Origin: Bacillota bacterium
GTDB lineage: Bacteria > Bacillota > Clostridia > Peptostreptococcales > Anaerovoracaceae
Direction: 5' to 3'
Length of the DNA stretch: 64,000 bases
Assembly (NCBI GenBank): GCA_019420525.1
Contig: JAHZHA010000003.1
Coordinates: 51,410 to 115,409, forward strand
The translations under genes and the position numbers were made by a program. A model generated the notes under the pieces. It made no database searches. It was not told where the DNA came from and was given only the letters and a program-made list of their open reading frames with translations. How positions within the stretch are numbered: the stretch's first letter is position 1; each line of letters opens with the position of its first letter. Of this stretch, positions 35,569 through 43,460 are shown piece after piece.

Positions 35569-38500
35569 ATGAAAGAATTTATCGAAAACCTTATCACCTG
35601 GAAGAAACTCGCCCCCCACGAAAGGGGCGAGTTTCTTCTCCGTGTGGAACACGCGTCTGTCGTAAGGGAGACGCAGAAACTCAATCTTGACATTTCGCTG
35701 AATTTTATCATCCCCCACGATGATCTCAGAGGGATTACAGAAGCGTTCCGAAGGGAAATTCACGGACTTTCCGGAGTGTCATATCGTTTCCGGTATGATG
35801 ATCCCGTCCTGAGTGAAGAAGAATTGATCCGCATGTATCTTCCCTACATGATGGATTCTATGTCGGATCTGGGACGGCTGCGTCATACTACGGACACCGG
35901 AAGCATCCTGATCAGCGGCGACCGGGTTATCGTCCACGCTCTGGGAGAGCAGACCGTACGGAGCCTCAATGAAATCGCGGCTCCCGCCATGGCGGGTATG
36001 TTTCAGCACGATTTCGGCATACGCAAAATGTTCGTGTTTCGGAATAAAGACGAAGAATACGAAGAAAAAATACATGAGATGGAGAAACAGACCGAAAGCG
36101 AACTGAAGCGGATCAAAGAAGAAGCCGAACGTGCGTCACGAGCGGCAAAAGCAGCGGAAGCCGCTGGAGGAAACGGAGCTGCGGCGGGAAGTTCCGGAGG
36201 AGGAAAATCTTTCGGCGGCTGGAATGCAGGCGGTCAGCCAGGACGCAGCGGAGGCAGGAGACGGGGATATGAGGGGCCGGTCACCGGAAACCGCATCGTC
36301 GGGAAGCCGATTTCCGGCGAATCCGTGCGCATAAAAGACCTGACGAGAGACAGCGGAAATGTGATCATCGAGGGAAGTGTTTTCCGGACCGATTCCCGCT
36401 CCATAAAAAACAACCGCTGTATCGCTTCCATCTATATGACGGACAATACCGATTCCATCTTGGTCAAAATGTTCGTGTCGCCTCAGAAACAGGCGGATTT
36501 CGACGAACATATCAAGACGGGTACTTACATCAAAGTCCAGGGAAACTGTGAATTCGACTCCTTTGAAAAGATGAACGTCATCATGGCTCAGAGCATAGAA
36601 AAGGCGGAGAAAAAGATGCGTGAAGACAAATCGGAGCGGAAGCGCATCGAACTGCACGCCCATACGAAGATGAGCCAGATCGACGGGGTTATGGATGTGG
36701 CAGATCTCATCGGCACAGCGAAGGCCTGGGGACATCCGGCGGTAGCCGTCACAGATCACGGTGTAGTGCAGTCATTTCCTGATGCGGTAAAAAAAGCGGA
36801 CGGAATCAAAGTAATCTATGGCGTGGAAGGCTATCTCGTGGAAGATATTCCTCTTCCTGACGGCAAACTGGATTACCGGACGAATCCGGCCCGTCATATC
36901 ATCCTCCTGGCGAAAAATCAGGAAGGCATTAAGAATCTGTATAAGCTCGTATCGTATTCCTATATCGATTATCATTACAAGAGGCCGAGAATGCCGCGTT
37001 CCGAGATCATAAAGCATCGGGAAGGTCTGATCATCGGCTCCGCCTGTGAGGCAGGGGAATTCTTCCGGGCGGTGACGGCAGGCGCTTCCGACGAGGAACT
37101 GATGAAAATCGCTGAATTTTACGATTATCTGGAAATTCAGCCCCGGTGCAACAACCGCTTTATGGTGAGAAAGGGCATGGTTTCCGGTGAGGAAGATCTG
37201 CTGAATTTCAACCGGAAGGTGGTGGAAATCGGCCGGCGTATGGGCAAGCCGGTAGCCGCTACCTGCGATGCGCATTATCTCAACGAGGAAGATTACATCT
37301 ACCGGAATATCATTATGGCGGCTCACGGTTTCAAAGAGCTGGATGAAGAACCGAGTCTCTATCTGAAGACGACAGATGAAATGCTGGAGGAATTCGCCTA
37401 TCTGGGGGAAGAGGAGGCGAAACGCGTCGTCATCGAAGATCCGCAGGCCATCGCCGACATGATCGACGACAATGTCCGGCCGATTTCAGATGAAAAGTGT
37501 CCCCCGAAGATCGAAGGTTCCGAAGAGCGTCTGAGATCCAGATGTTACCAAAAAGCTCACGAAATCTACGGCGATCCTCTTCCGGAAATCGTCGAACAGA
37601 GACTCGAAAAAGAACTGACGTCCATCATCGGAAACGGTTACGCCGTCATGTATGTGGCGGCTGAGTTGCTGGTGCAGAAGTCGCTGTCCGACGGATATCT
37701 GGTAGGTTCACGAGGATCGGTGGGATCTTCTTTCGCCGCCACTATGGACGGCATAACGGAAGTAAATCCTCTCCCTCCTCATTATATTTGTCCGAATCCC
37801 CAGTGCAAACACAGTGAATTTCCGGAAGATTACGATTCGGACTGTGGTGTCGACCTGCCGGATAAAGTGTGTCCTCTATGCGGGACACCGTATATAAAAG
37901 AAGGACATAATATCCCATTTGAAGTCTTTCTGGGCTTTAAAGGCGACAAAGAACCTGATATCGATCTGAATTTCGCAGGCGAATATCAGCCGGTGGCTCA
38001 CAAATTTGTAGAAGAAATTTTTGGGGCAGAGAATGTGTTCCGTGCGGGAACCATAGGTACGATCAAGGATAAGACAGCCCTGGGATATGTGAAGCGGTAT
38101 TTGGAAGAACGGGGGCGTGTGGCAAATAAATGTGAAATGGAACGTCTCGCTCTCGGATGCAGCGGTGTGAGAAAAACCACAGGGCAACATCCTGGAGGAA
38201 TGGTGGTAGTACCCCGCGGAAGGGAAATTTATGAATTCTGTCCGGTAATGCATCCTGCCGAAGGTGCTATAAAAGATACCGTGACAACACATTTTGATTA
38301 TCACAAAATAGAAAAAAATCTCCTGAAGCTCGATATTCTCGGCCACGATGTGCCGTCCATGATCCGCATGTTGCAGGATATGACAGGCATACCGCCAGAA
38401 GATATTCCGCTGAGAGATGACAGAGTGAATCAGATCTTTCTTGGCGTCGATACGCTGAATATCAAAATCGACGATTACAGACAGCGTCACGGCACTTTCG

Positions 38501-39384
38501 GCATACCGGAATTCGGCACCAGCTTTACGCGTCAGATGCTCGACGACACGCAGCCGAAAAAATTCGCCGATCTCGTGCGGATCGCTGGATTTTCCCACGG
38601 CACCGACGTATGGCTCAACAATGCGCAGGAATTTATACGCAGCGGCCAGGCTACCATGGACGATGCTATCGCCACCCGTGACGACATCATGAACTACCTG
38701 ATTTCCAAAGGAGTTCCGAAACAGGATTCCTTCACTATCATGGAACGGGTCAGAAAGGGAAAGAGCATTACAGAAGAGCAGGAAGAGCTGATGAAAGCAA
38801 ACGACGTACCGGACTGGTATATCGAATCCTGTAAGAGAATCAAGTATATGTTCCCGAAAGCCCATGCGGTGGCGTATGTGATGATGTCCTACCGGATCGC
38901 CTATTTCAAGGTGTATTATCCGGAGGCTTTCTATGCTGTTCACTACACCATAAAGGTGGATTTTTTCAATGCCAAGGTGAATTTAGCGGGCATGGAGGCC
39001 GTTCTCGACCGGATGGACCAGATCCGCAAGATGGGAGATGAGGCCAGCAACAAAGAAAAGGATGAATATCTTGTCTACGAAGTCGTCTACGAAATGTACG
39101 CCAGAGGCATCGGATTCCTACCGGCGGAGCTCGGAAAATCGAAAGCCACACGTTTTACCGTGGAAGACGGAAAAATCAGGATACCGTTCCGGGCGCTGGA
39201 AGGAATGGGCGAAACGGCGGCTCTGAGTCTGGAGCGGGAATACGAAAAGCAGCCGTTCAGCTCCATCGAGGATATGAGCAGCCGCACATCGGTCAATTCC
39301 AGCAACATCGAAACCCTGCGGGAACACGGTGTGTTGAACGGTTTGTCGGAATCCGATCAGCTGACGCTATTTTCCATGATGTGA
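35569..39384 (+). CDS. polC: PolC-type DNA polymerase III alpha subunit lacking the exonuclease domain
   Basis: 1271-aa replicative polymerase. In order: N-terminal domain (1-220), OB fold (about 245-345), PHP domain (about 363-650), zinc site (CPNPQCKHSEF and KVCPLCG, about 740-770), palm with catalytic aspartates in EPDIDLNF and KLDILGHD, then thumb, fingers and C-terminal domain. Bacillus PolC (1437 aa) has a DEDDh 3'-5' exonuclease inserted in the PHP domain; here residues 425-444 join the two PHP halves directly (YGVEGYLVED...NPARHIILLAK) and no DxExTG motif exists. A terminator-like hairpin lies in codons 11-24. Confidence 0.93.
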   Translation: MKEFIENLITWKKLAPHERGEFLLRVEHASVVRETQKLNLDISLNFIIPHDDLRGITEAFRREIHGLSGVSYRFRYDDPVLSEEELIRMYLPYMMDSMSDLGRLRHTTDTGSILISGDRVIVHALGEQTVRSLNEIAAPAMAGMFQHDFGIRKMFVFRNKDEEYEEKIHEMEKQTESELKRIKEEAERASRAAKAAEAAGGNGAAAGSSGGGKSFGGWNAGGQPGRSGGRRRGYEGPVTGNRIVGKPISGESVRIKDLTRDSGNVIIEGSVFRTDSRSIKNNRCIASIYMTDNTDSILVKMFVSPQKQADFDEHIKTGTYIKVQGNCEFDSFEKMNVIMAQSIEKAEKKMREDKSERKRIELHAHTKMSQIDGVMDVADLIGTAKAWGHPAVAVTDHGVVQSFPDAVKKADGIKVIYGVEGYLVEDIPLPDGKLDYRTNPARHIILLAKNQEGIKNLYKLVSYSYIDYHYKRPRMPRSEIIKHREGLIIGSACEAGEFFRAVTAGASDEELMKIAEFYDYLEIQPRCNNRFMVRKGMVSGEEDLLNFNRKVVEIGRRMGKPVAATCDAHYLNEEDYIYRNIIMAAHGFKELDEEPSLYLKTTDEMLEEFAYLGEEEAKRVVIEDPQAIADMIDDNVRPISDEKCPPKIEGSEERLRSRCYQKAHEIYGDPLPEIVEQRLEKELTSIIGNGYAVMYVAAELLVQKSLSDGYLVGSRGSVGSSFAATMDGITEVNPLPPHYICPNPQCKHSEFPEDYDSDCGVDLPDKVCPLCGTPYIKEGHNIPFEVFLGFKGDKEPDIDLNFAGEYQPVAHKFVEEIFGAENVFRAGTIGTIKDKTALGYVKRYLEERGRVANKCEMERLALGCSGVRKTTGQHPGGMVVVPRGREIYEFCPVMHPAEGAIKDTVTTHFDYHKIEKNLLKLDILGHDVPSMIRMLQDMTGIPPEDIPLRDDRVNQIFLGVDTLNIKIDDYRQRHGTFGIPEFGTSFTRQMLDDTQPKKFADLVRIAGFSHGTDVWLNNAQEFIRSGQATMDDAIATRDDIMNYLISKGVPKQDSFTIMERVRKGKSITEEQEELMKANDVPDWYIESCKRIKYMFPKAHAVAYVMMSYRIAYFKVYYPEAFYAVHYTIKVDFFNAKVNLAGMEAVLDRMDQIRKMGDEASNKEKDEYLVYEVVYEMYARGIGFLPAELGKSKATRFTVEDGKIRIPFRALEGMGETAALSLEREYEKQPFSSIEDMSSRTSVNSSNIETLREHGVLNGLSESDQLTLFSMM
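35601..35638 (+). other. perfect 15-bp hairpin inside the start of polC
   Basis: Arms 35601-35615 and 35624-35638 are perfectly complementary (GAAGAAACTCGCCCC and its reverse complement) around an 8-base loop. They lie in codons 11-24 of polC. The shape is that of an intrinsic terminator, though the T-richness after it is only TTTCTTCTC. Confidence 0.6.
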
Positions 39385-39516
39385 GGATTTTTTACGTCTA
39401 CAAAAATATTCCGCAAACAGCTTCCTATGTATTAAAATAGACGGGAAAACGAAAGATATATCCGTATATCAGCCGGACAGACTGATATAAGAAAGCGAAA
39501 GAAGAGGAAAGAGAAA

Positions 39517-40326
39517 ATGAAAATAGCCGTAACTTATGATGAAGGAAATATATTTCAGCATTTCGGAAAGACGGAATCTTTCAAAGTGTATGAAGTCCAG
39601 GAAAATCAGATCGTCTCCAGTGAAGTGATCAGCTCCGGCGGGGCAGGACACGGCGCGCTGGCGGGACTGCTCAGCGGTCAGTCGGCAGACGTGCTCATCT
39701 GCGGAGGCATCGGTGAAGGAGCGCGGCAGGCGCTGGCAGAGGCCGGCATAGAGGTGTGCGCCGGAGCGCAGGGAGACTGCGACCGGGCGGTGGAAGCTTA
39801 TCTGAAGGGCGAACTGAAACCTTCGGATGCGAGCTGCGATCACCATCACGAAGAGGGTCATGACTGCGGACATCCGTGCGGTACGGCTGCTCCGCTGACC
39901 GGCCGCAATGTGGGAAAGACATGCCGTACGCATTACAGAGGCACCTTTGACGACGGAACGCAGTTCGATTCTTCTTATGACCGGGGTGAACCGCTGGAAT
40001 TCGTGTGCGGAGCGGGACAGATGATAAAAGGATTTGACGCGGCGGTGGCCGACATGGAAGTGGGACAGGTGATCGACATCCATCTGATGCCGGAGGAGGC
40101 ATACGGAATGCCGGATCCCAATGCGTTTTTCACGGTTGAGATCGCCCAGCTTCCAGGGTCCGAAAATCTGAATCCGGGTCAGCAGGTCTATCTCACAAAC
40201 CAGTACGGCCAGCCGCTGCCGGTAAAGGTGGCGGCGAAAGACGATAAGACTGTTACATTTGACGCAAACCACGAGATGGCCGGCAAAGAGCTGAACTTCC
40301 GCATCGAGCTGGTGGAAGTAAAATAG
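39517..40326 (+). CDS. NifX/NifB-like cofactor domain fused to SlyD-type FKBP isomerase
   Basis: 269-aa two-domain protein. Residues 1-105 match the dinitrogenase iron-molybdenum cofactor (NifX/NafY-type) fold: MKIAVTYDEGNIFQHFGKTE, ICGGIGEGARQAL. A His/Cys-rich hinge CDHHHEEGHDCGHPCG follows (about 108-123). Residues 125-269 are a SlyD-like FKBP prolyl isomerase with insert-in-flap chaperone domain (GTFDDGTQFDSSYDRG, EEAYGMPDPNAF). It is probably a metal-binding folding helper, possibly for iron-sulfur or nickel proteins; this is inference. No nitrogenase genes are nearby. It sits between polC and rimP. Confidence 0.85.
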   Translation: MKIAVTYDEGNIFQHFGKTESFKVYEVQENQIVSSEVISSGGAGHGALAGLLSGQSADVLICGGIGEGARQALAEAGIEVCAGAQGDCDRAVEAYLKGELKPSDASCDHHHEEGHDCGHPCGTAAPLTGRNVGKTCRTHYRGTFDDGTQFDSSYDRGEPLEFVCGAGQMIKGFDAAVADMEVGQVIDIHLMPEEAYGMPDPNAFFTVEIAQLPGSENLNPGQQVYLTNQYGQPLPVKVAAKDDKTVTFDANHEMAGKELNFRIELVEVK

Positions 40327-40341
40327 GAAAAGGGTGGTGCG

Positions 40342-40941
40342 ATGAATATTCTGCTGACCGGCGAGATACAGACGGGCAAGAGCACTGTCATACGCAAAGT
40401 GACAGAAAAGCATCCCGACTGGAAAATCGGCGGCTTCATCACGGTGAAAGCACCGGAGGGAGGAAAGGCTCCGGAAAACTGGCCAGACGGTCAGGAATTT
40501 CTGCCGGATGCCGTCTATATCTGCAGAGCCGGACGACCGGTGTTTTCTTCGGATCTCGGTGTCGTGGGAGACTGCGGTGAATTCGGTTTTCCAAAAAGTT
40601 TTCCCGAAGTTTTCGACCGTACGGGAAAAAAACTGGTGGAAGATATTGAAGGATATGATCTAATAATCATGGATGAGTTGGGATTCATGGAGAATGAAGC
40701 GAAACTCTTTCAGGAGGCCGTTTTCAAAACACTGGGAAGCGGCGTTCCGGTACTGGGAGTGCTGAAGAAAAAAGAGTCCTCCTTTTTGAACAGCGTCAGA
40801 TCTTTTCCCGGGGTAAAGGTCATCGAAGTGACGGAAGATAACAGAGATGCACTGGCGGTATCCGTCGGACGAGAAATCGAGGAAACGGTGAATCGATTTC
40901 GGAAAAAGGGTTTTGCCGGAAATAAAGCGTGTAAATATTGA
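40342..40941 (+). CDS. P-loop NTPase of the NTPase_1/THEP1 family
   Basis: 199-aa protein with Walker A GEIQTGKST at the N-terminus and Walker B LIIMDELGFMENE (about 108-120). The family hydrolyses nucleoside triphosphates in vitro; its cell role is not settled. Only 15 bases separate it from the NifX-SlyD fusion, so the two form a small operon inserted upstream of rimP. Its last codons overlap the rimP-nusA promoter. Confidence 0.8.
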   Translation: MNILLTGEIQTGKSTVIRKVTEKHPDWKIGGFITVKAPEGGKAPENWPDGQEFLPDAVYICRAGRPVFSSDLGVVGDCGEFGFPKSFPEVFDRTGKKLVEDIEGYDLIIMDELGFMENEAKLFQEAVFKTLGSGVPVLGVLKKKESSFLNSVRSFPGVKVIEVTEDNRDALAVSVGREIEETVNRFRKKGFAGNKACKY

Positions 40942-40966
40942 CGAAAGCGTAAAAATATAGTATAGT
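40938..40966 (+). promoter_or_regulatory. promoter of the rimP-nusA-infB operon
   Basis: TTGACG (40938-40943), 17 bases, TATAGT (40961-40966). The -35 overlaps the stop codon of the preceding NTPase gene. Confidence 0.8.
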
Positions 40967-40997
40967 ATTTAAAGCTTAAAACAACACGACGTTATTG

Positions 40998-41025
40998 CAG
41001 AGAGTGGGTTAATTCCCACTCTCTG
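40998..41025 (+). promoter_or_regulatory. rimP leader hairpin
   Basis: Perfect 11-bp stem CAGAGAGTGGG/CCCACTCTCTG with a 6-base loop, about 25 bases after the predicted transcript start. Similar GAGAGTGGG/CCCACTCTC hairpins precede rimP in other Clostridia as I recall; the function is not known to me. There is no T-run, so it is not a terminator. Confidence 0.6.
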
Positions 41026-41086
41026 TGCATTGTAGGGGAAAATCCGGCGGCACGGCGCATCCGGAAGAAAGGTGACGGCAGCGATT

Positions 41087-41563
41087 ATGGCAAAGAAAAA
41101 AGTAAAAGACGCGGCGCGGGAGCTGCTGGAAGAGTTTCTGGGTGAACATTCTCTGGAACTTTTCAACATCGAATTTGTAAAAGAAGGCAGAGACCGGTAT
41201 CTGAGAGTTTATATCGACAAGCCTGAGGAAAGCGGAGAATATGTTTCCATCGACGACTGCGAGACGGTCAGTCGATATCTCAGCGACAAGCTGGATGAGG
41301 CGGATCTCATCGAAGAAAATTATTTTCTGGAGGTATCTTCTCCGGGTCTGGACCGTCCGCTTCTGAAGGATTCGGATTACGTGCGCTATGCCGGCCGTCA
41401 GGTCGACATCAGTCTGTACCGTGCCATTGACGGACAGAAGCAGATTTCCGGCGAACTCATTTCTCTGAAAGACGGTGTCGTGACGGTTGCGGATGAGGCC
41501 GGAAAGACGGTTGAGATTCCGATGGAGCAGATTTCCAGAACAAAGCTGGCAGTAATCATTTAG
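41087..41563 (+). CDS. rimP: ribosome maturation factor RimP
   Basis: 158-aa 30S assembly factor. N-terminal half has LFNIEFVKEGRDRYLRVYID; the signature LEVSSPGLDRPL is at about 83-94. ATG 41087 (MAKKK) is preferred; GTG at 41072 is in frame but its ribosome site is too close. It begins the rimP-nusA-ylxR-ylxQ-infB-rbfA operon. Confidence 0.93.
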   Translation: MAKKKVKDAARELLEEFLGEHSLELFNIEFVKEGRDRYLRVYIDKPEESGEYVSIDDCETVSRYLSDKLDEADLIEENYFLEVSSPGLDRPLLKDSDYVRYAGRQVDISLYRAIDGQKQISGELISLKDGVVTVADEAGKTVEIPMEQISRTKLAVII

Positions 41564-41579
41564 AGAGGGGAACAGTCAG

Positions 41580-42836
41580 ATGAATAAGGAGTTTATTCTC
41601 GCGGTGGAAGAACTCGAGAAAGAAAAAGATATTTCGAAAGATCTTCTCATAGATGCCATCGAGTCAGCTCTCGTATCGGCATATAAAAAGAATTATGGCA
41701 ATTCACCGAATGTCAGAGTCAATATCGACAGAGTCAGCGGAGACATCGACGTATATATGAGAAAAAATGTCGTCTCTGACGAAGATGTCATGGACGAATA
41801 CGGTGAACTGACGCTGGATGAGGCGAGAGAAATCAACGAAAATTATAAAATCGGCGATGTAGTGGAGCTGAAGATCACGCCGAGGGATTTCGGCAGAATC
41901 GCTGCCCAGACTGCGAAGCAGGTAGTTGTACAGCGCATCAGAGAGGCTGAAAGAGGCATAATTTACGATGATTTTATCAACCGTCAGAGTGAAATTGTCA
42001 CCGGTATCGTCCAGCGCATCAGCAATGAGACAGTCTTTGTGAATTTAGGAAGAACAGAGGGAATCCTCTCCGCAAACGAGCAGGTGCCTGGGGAAACTTA
42101 CGAGATCAATTCCCGCATCAAGGTATATATTATGGATGTGAAGAAGACTACGAAAGGCCCGCAGGTCTATCTCTCCCGTTCTCATCCCGGACTGGTGAAG
42201 CGACTGTTTGAACTTCAGGTTCCTGAAATCAGAGAAGGCGTCGTTGAGATACAGAGCATTTCCAGAGAGGCAGGATCTAGGACGAAAATCGCCGTCAGTG
42301 CATCGGATCCCGATGTGGATGCAGTAGGCGCATGCGTGGGACCGAGAGGCAGCCGTGTGCAGGCGGTTGTGGATGAACTCTTCGGGGAAAAGATTGATAT
42401 CATCAACTGGAGCGACGAGCCGGCGGAACTGATCAGCAGTGCGCTGAGCCCAGCGAAAGTCGAAAAAGTCTTTATCGATGAGGCGGAATCTTCCGCAACG
42501 GTGGTCGTTCCTGATTTTCAGCTGTCGCTCGCTATCGGGAAAGAGGGACAGAATGTCCGTCTGGCCGCGAAGCTCTGCGGCTGGAAGATCGACATCAAGA
42601 GTCATACTCAGTTTGAAGAGGCCGGTGGAACTTATGAAAGCCTGATGGCGGCATCCGCTCCTTCAGAAAATGAGATTCCGGATGTTGATGAAGACGGCGG
42701 TGAAATCGTATATGCGGATGAAGATGAGCCGGAGTATGCGGTTGACGAAGAGCTGACACAGCCAGAAAAGCGCGAAGCGGATGCAGGAGAAATGCCGGAG
42801 GACGAGGACGGTATCGTATTTACCGCAGAACAGTAG
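41580..42836 (+). CDS. nusA: transcription termination/antitermination factor NusA
   Basis: 418-aa RNA polymerase-binding factor: N-terminal domain (1-125), S1 (about 135-200), KH1 and KH2 (about 200-345; VGACVGPRGSRVQAV and LAIGKEGQNVRLAAKL). The last 70 residues are acidic and probably disordered. GAGAGGGGAAC precedes ATG 41580. Standard position after rimP. Confidence 0.97.
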   Translation: MNKEFILAVEELEKEKDISKDLLIDAIESALVSAYKKNYGNSPNVRVNIDRVSGDIDVYMRKNVVSDEDVMDEYGELTLDEAREINENYKIGDVVELKITPRDFGRIAAQTAKQVVVQRIREAERGIIYDDFINRQSEIVTGIVQRISNETVFVNLGRTEGILSANEQVPGETYEINSRIKVYIMDVKKTTKGPQVYLSRSHPGLVKRLFELQVPEIREGVVEIQSISREAGSRTKIAVSASDPDVDAVGACVGPRGSRVQAVVDELFGEKIDIINWSDEPAELISSALSPAKVEKVFIDEAESSATVVVPDFQLSLAIGKEGQNVRLAAKLCGWKIDIKSHTQFEEAGGTYESLMAASAPSENEIPDVDEDGGEIVYADEDEPEYAVDEELTQPEKREADAGEMPEDEDGIVFTAEQ

Positions 42837-42856
42837 AGAAAGGTACGGTACTCACC

Positions 42857-43132
42857 ATGAAGACGAAAAAAGTCCCGATGCGCCGATGCGCAGGCTGCAT
42901 GCAATCAAAAGAAAAAAAAGAAATGATTCGGATCGTCGGAGACAGAGAAGGCTGTGTAAAACTGGACGTTACCGGCAAAGCTCCGGGAAGAGGTGTCTAT
43001 CTGTGTCCGGACAGCAGCTGCTTCCGCCTGGCGCGAAAAAAGCAGGCGATTTCCAGGAGCCTCGGCATCAGAGTACCGGAAGAAGTGCTCGACGGAATTT
43101 TTGAGGAACTCCGGAATTATGAAAAAAAGTAA
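42857..43132 (+). CDS. ylxR: YlxR-family nucleic-acid-binding protein
   Basis: 91-aa protein of the YlxR (RNaseP modulator RnpM) family. Signatures are PMRRCAGCMQSKEKKEMIRI and GRGVYLCPDSSCF. In Bacillus, RnpM was reported to bind RNase P RNA. It overlaps ylxQ by 14 bases, indicating translational coupling. Confidence 0.93.
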   Translation: MKTKKVPMRRCAGCMQSKEKKEMIRIVGDREGCVKLDVTGKAPGRGVYLCPDSSCFRLARKKQAISRSLGIRVPEEVLDGIFEELRNYEKK

Positions 43133-43448
43133 ATTTGCGAGTTATTTAGGTTTGGCAAGACGGGCGGGAAAAGTCCTTACGGGCTACAAGACCTGCGCTG
43201 CCGCTCTCGGCAGAGGATCGGCAAAGCTGATCATTCTCGCCGGAGATACGTCACAGAATACGAGAGATAAATTCAGCGTTTTGTGCGAACGGCGCGGTGT
43301 ACCGTTTAAAATTTACAGTTCGTCCGACGAACTGTCAGCGATGGCAGGTCTGACGGGCAGAGGAATTTTCGGCATCACAGACGTTAATTTTGCGGAAGCG
43401 ATGATAAAGGAGATCGAGAATGAACAGATAATGCTGAACGAGGAATAA
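43119..43448 (+). CDS. ylxQ: YlxQ, L7Ae-family ribosomal-like protein
   Basis: 109-aa L7Ae/L30e-fold RNA-binding protein, starting MKKSKFASYLGLARRAGK, the usual YlxQ opening. It would bind kink-turn RNA. ATG 43119 lies inside the end of ylxR, after GAGGAACTCCGG. Located between ylxR and infB as in Bacillus. Confidence 0.92.
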   Translation: MKKSKFASYLGLARRAGKVLTGYKTCAAALGRGSAKLIILAGDTSQNTRDKFSVLCERRGVPFKIYSSSDELSAMAGLTGRGIFGITDVNFAEAMIKEIENEQIMLNEE

Positions 43449-43460
43449 AGGAGGACGGTT

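Noticed and set aside
39517..40326. Nitrogen fixation locus
   Set aside because: The NifX-like domain is the only hint; there are no nifHDK genes, and the fusion to SlyD points to another role.
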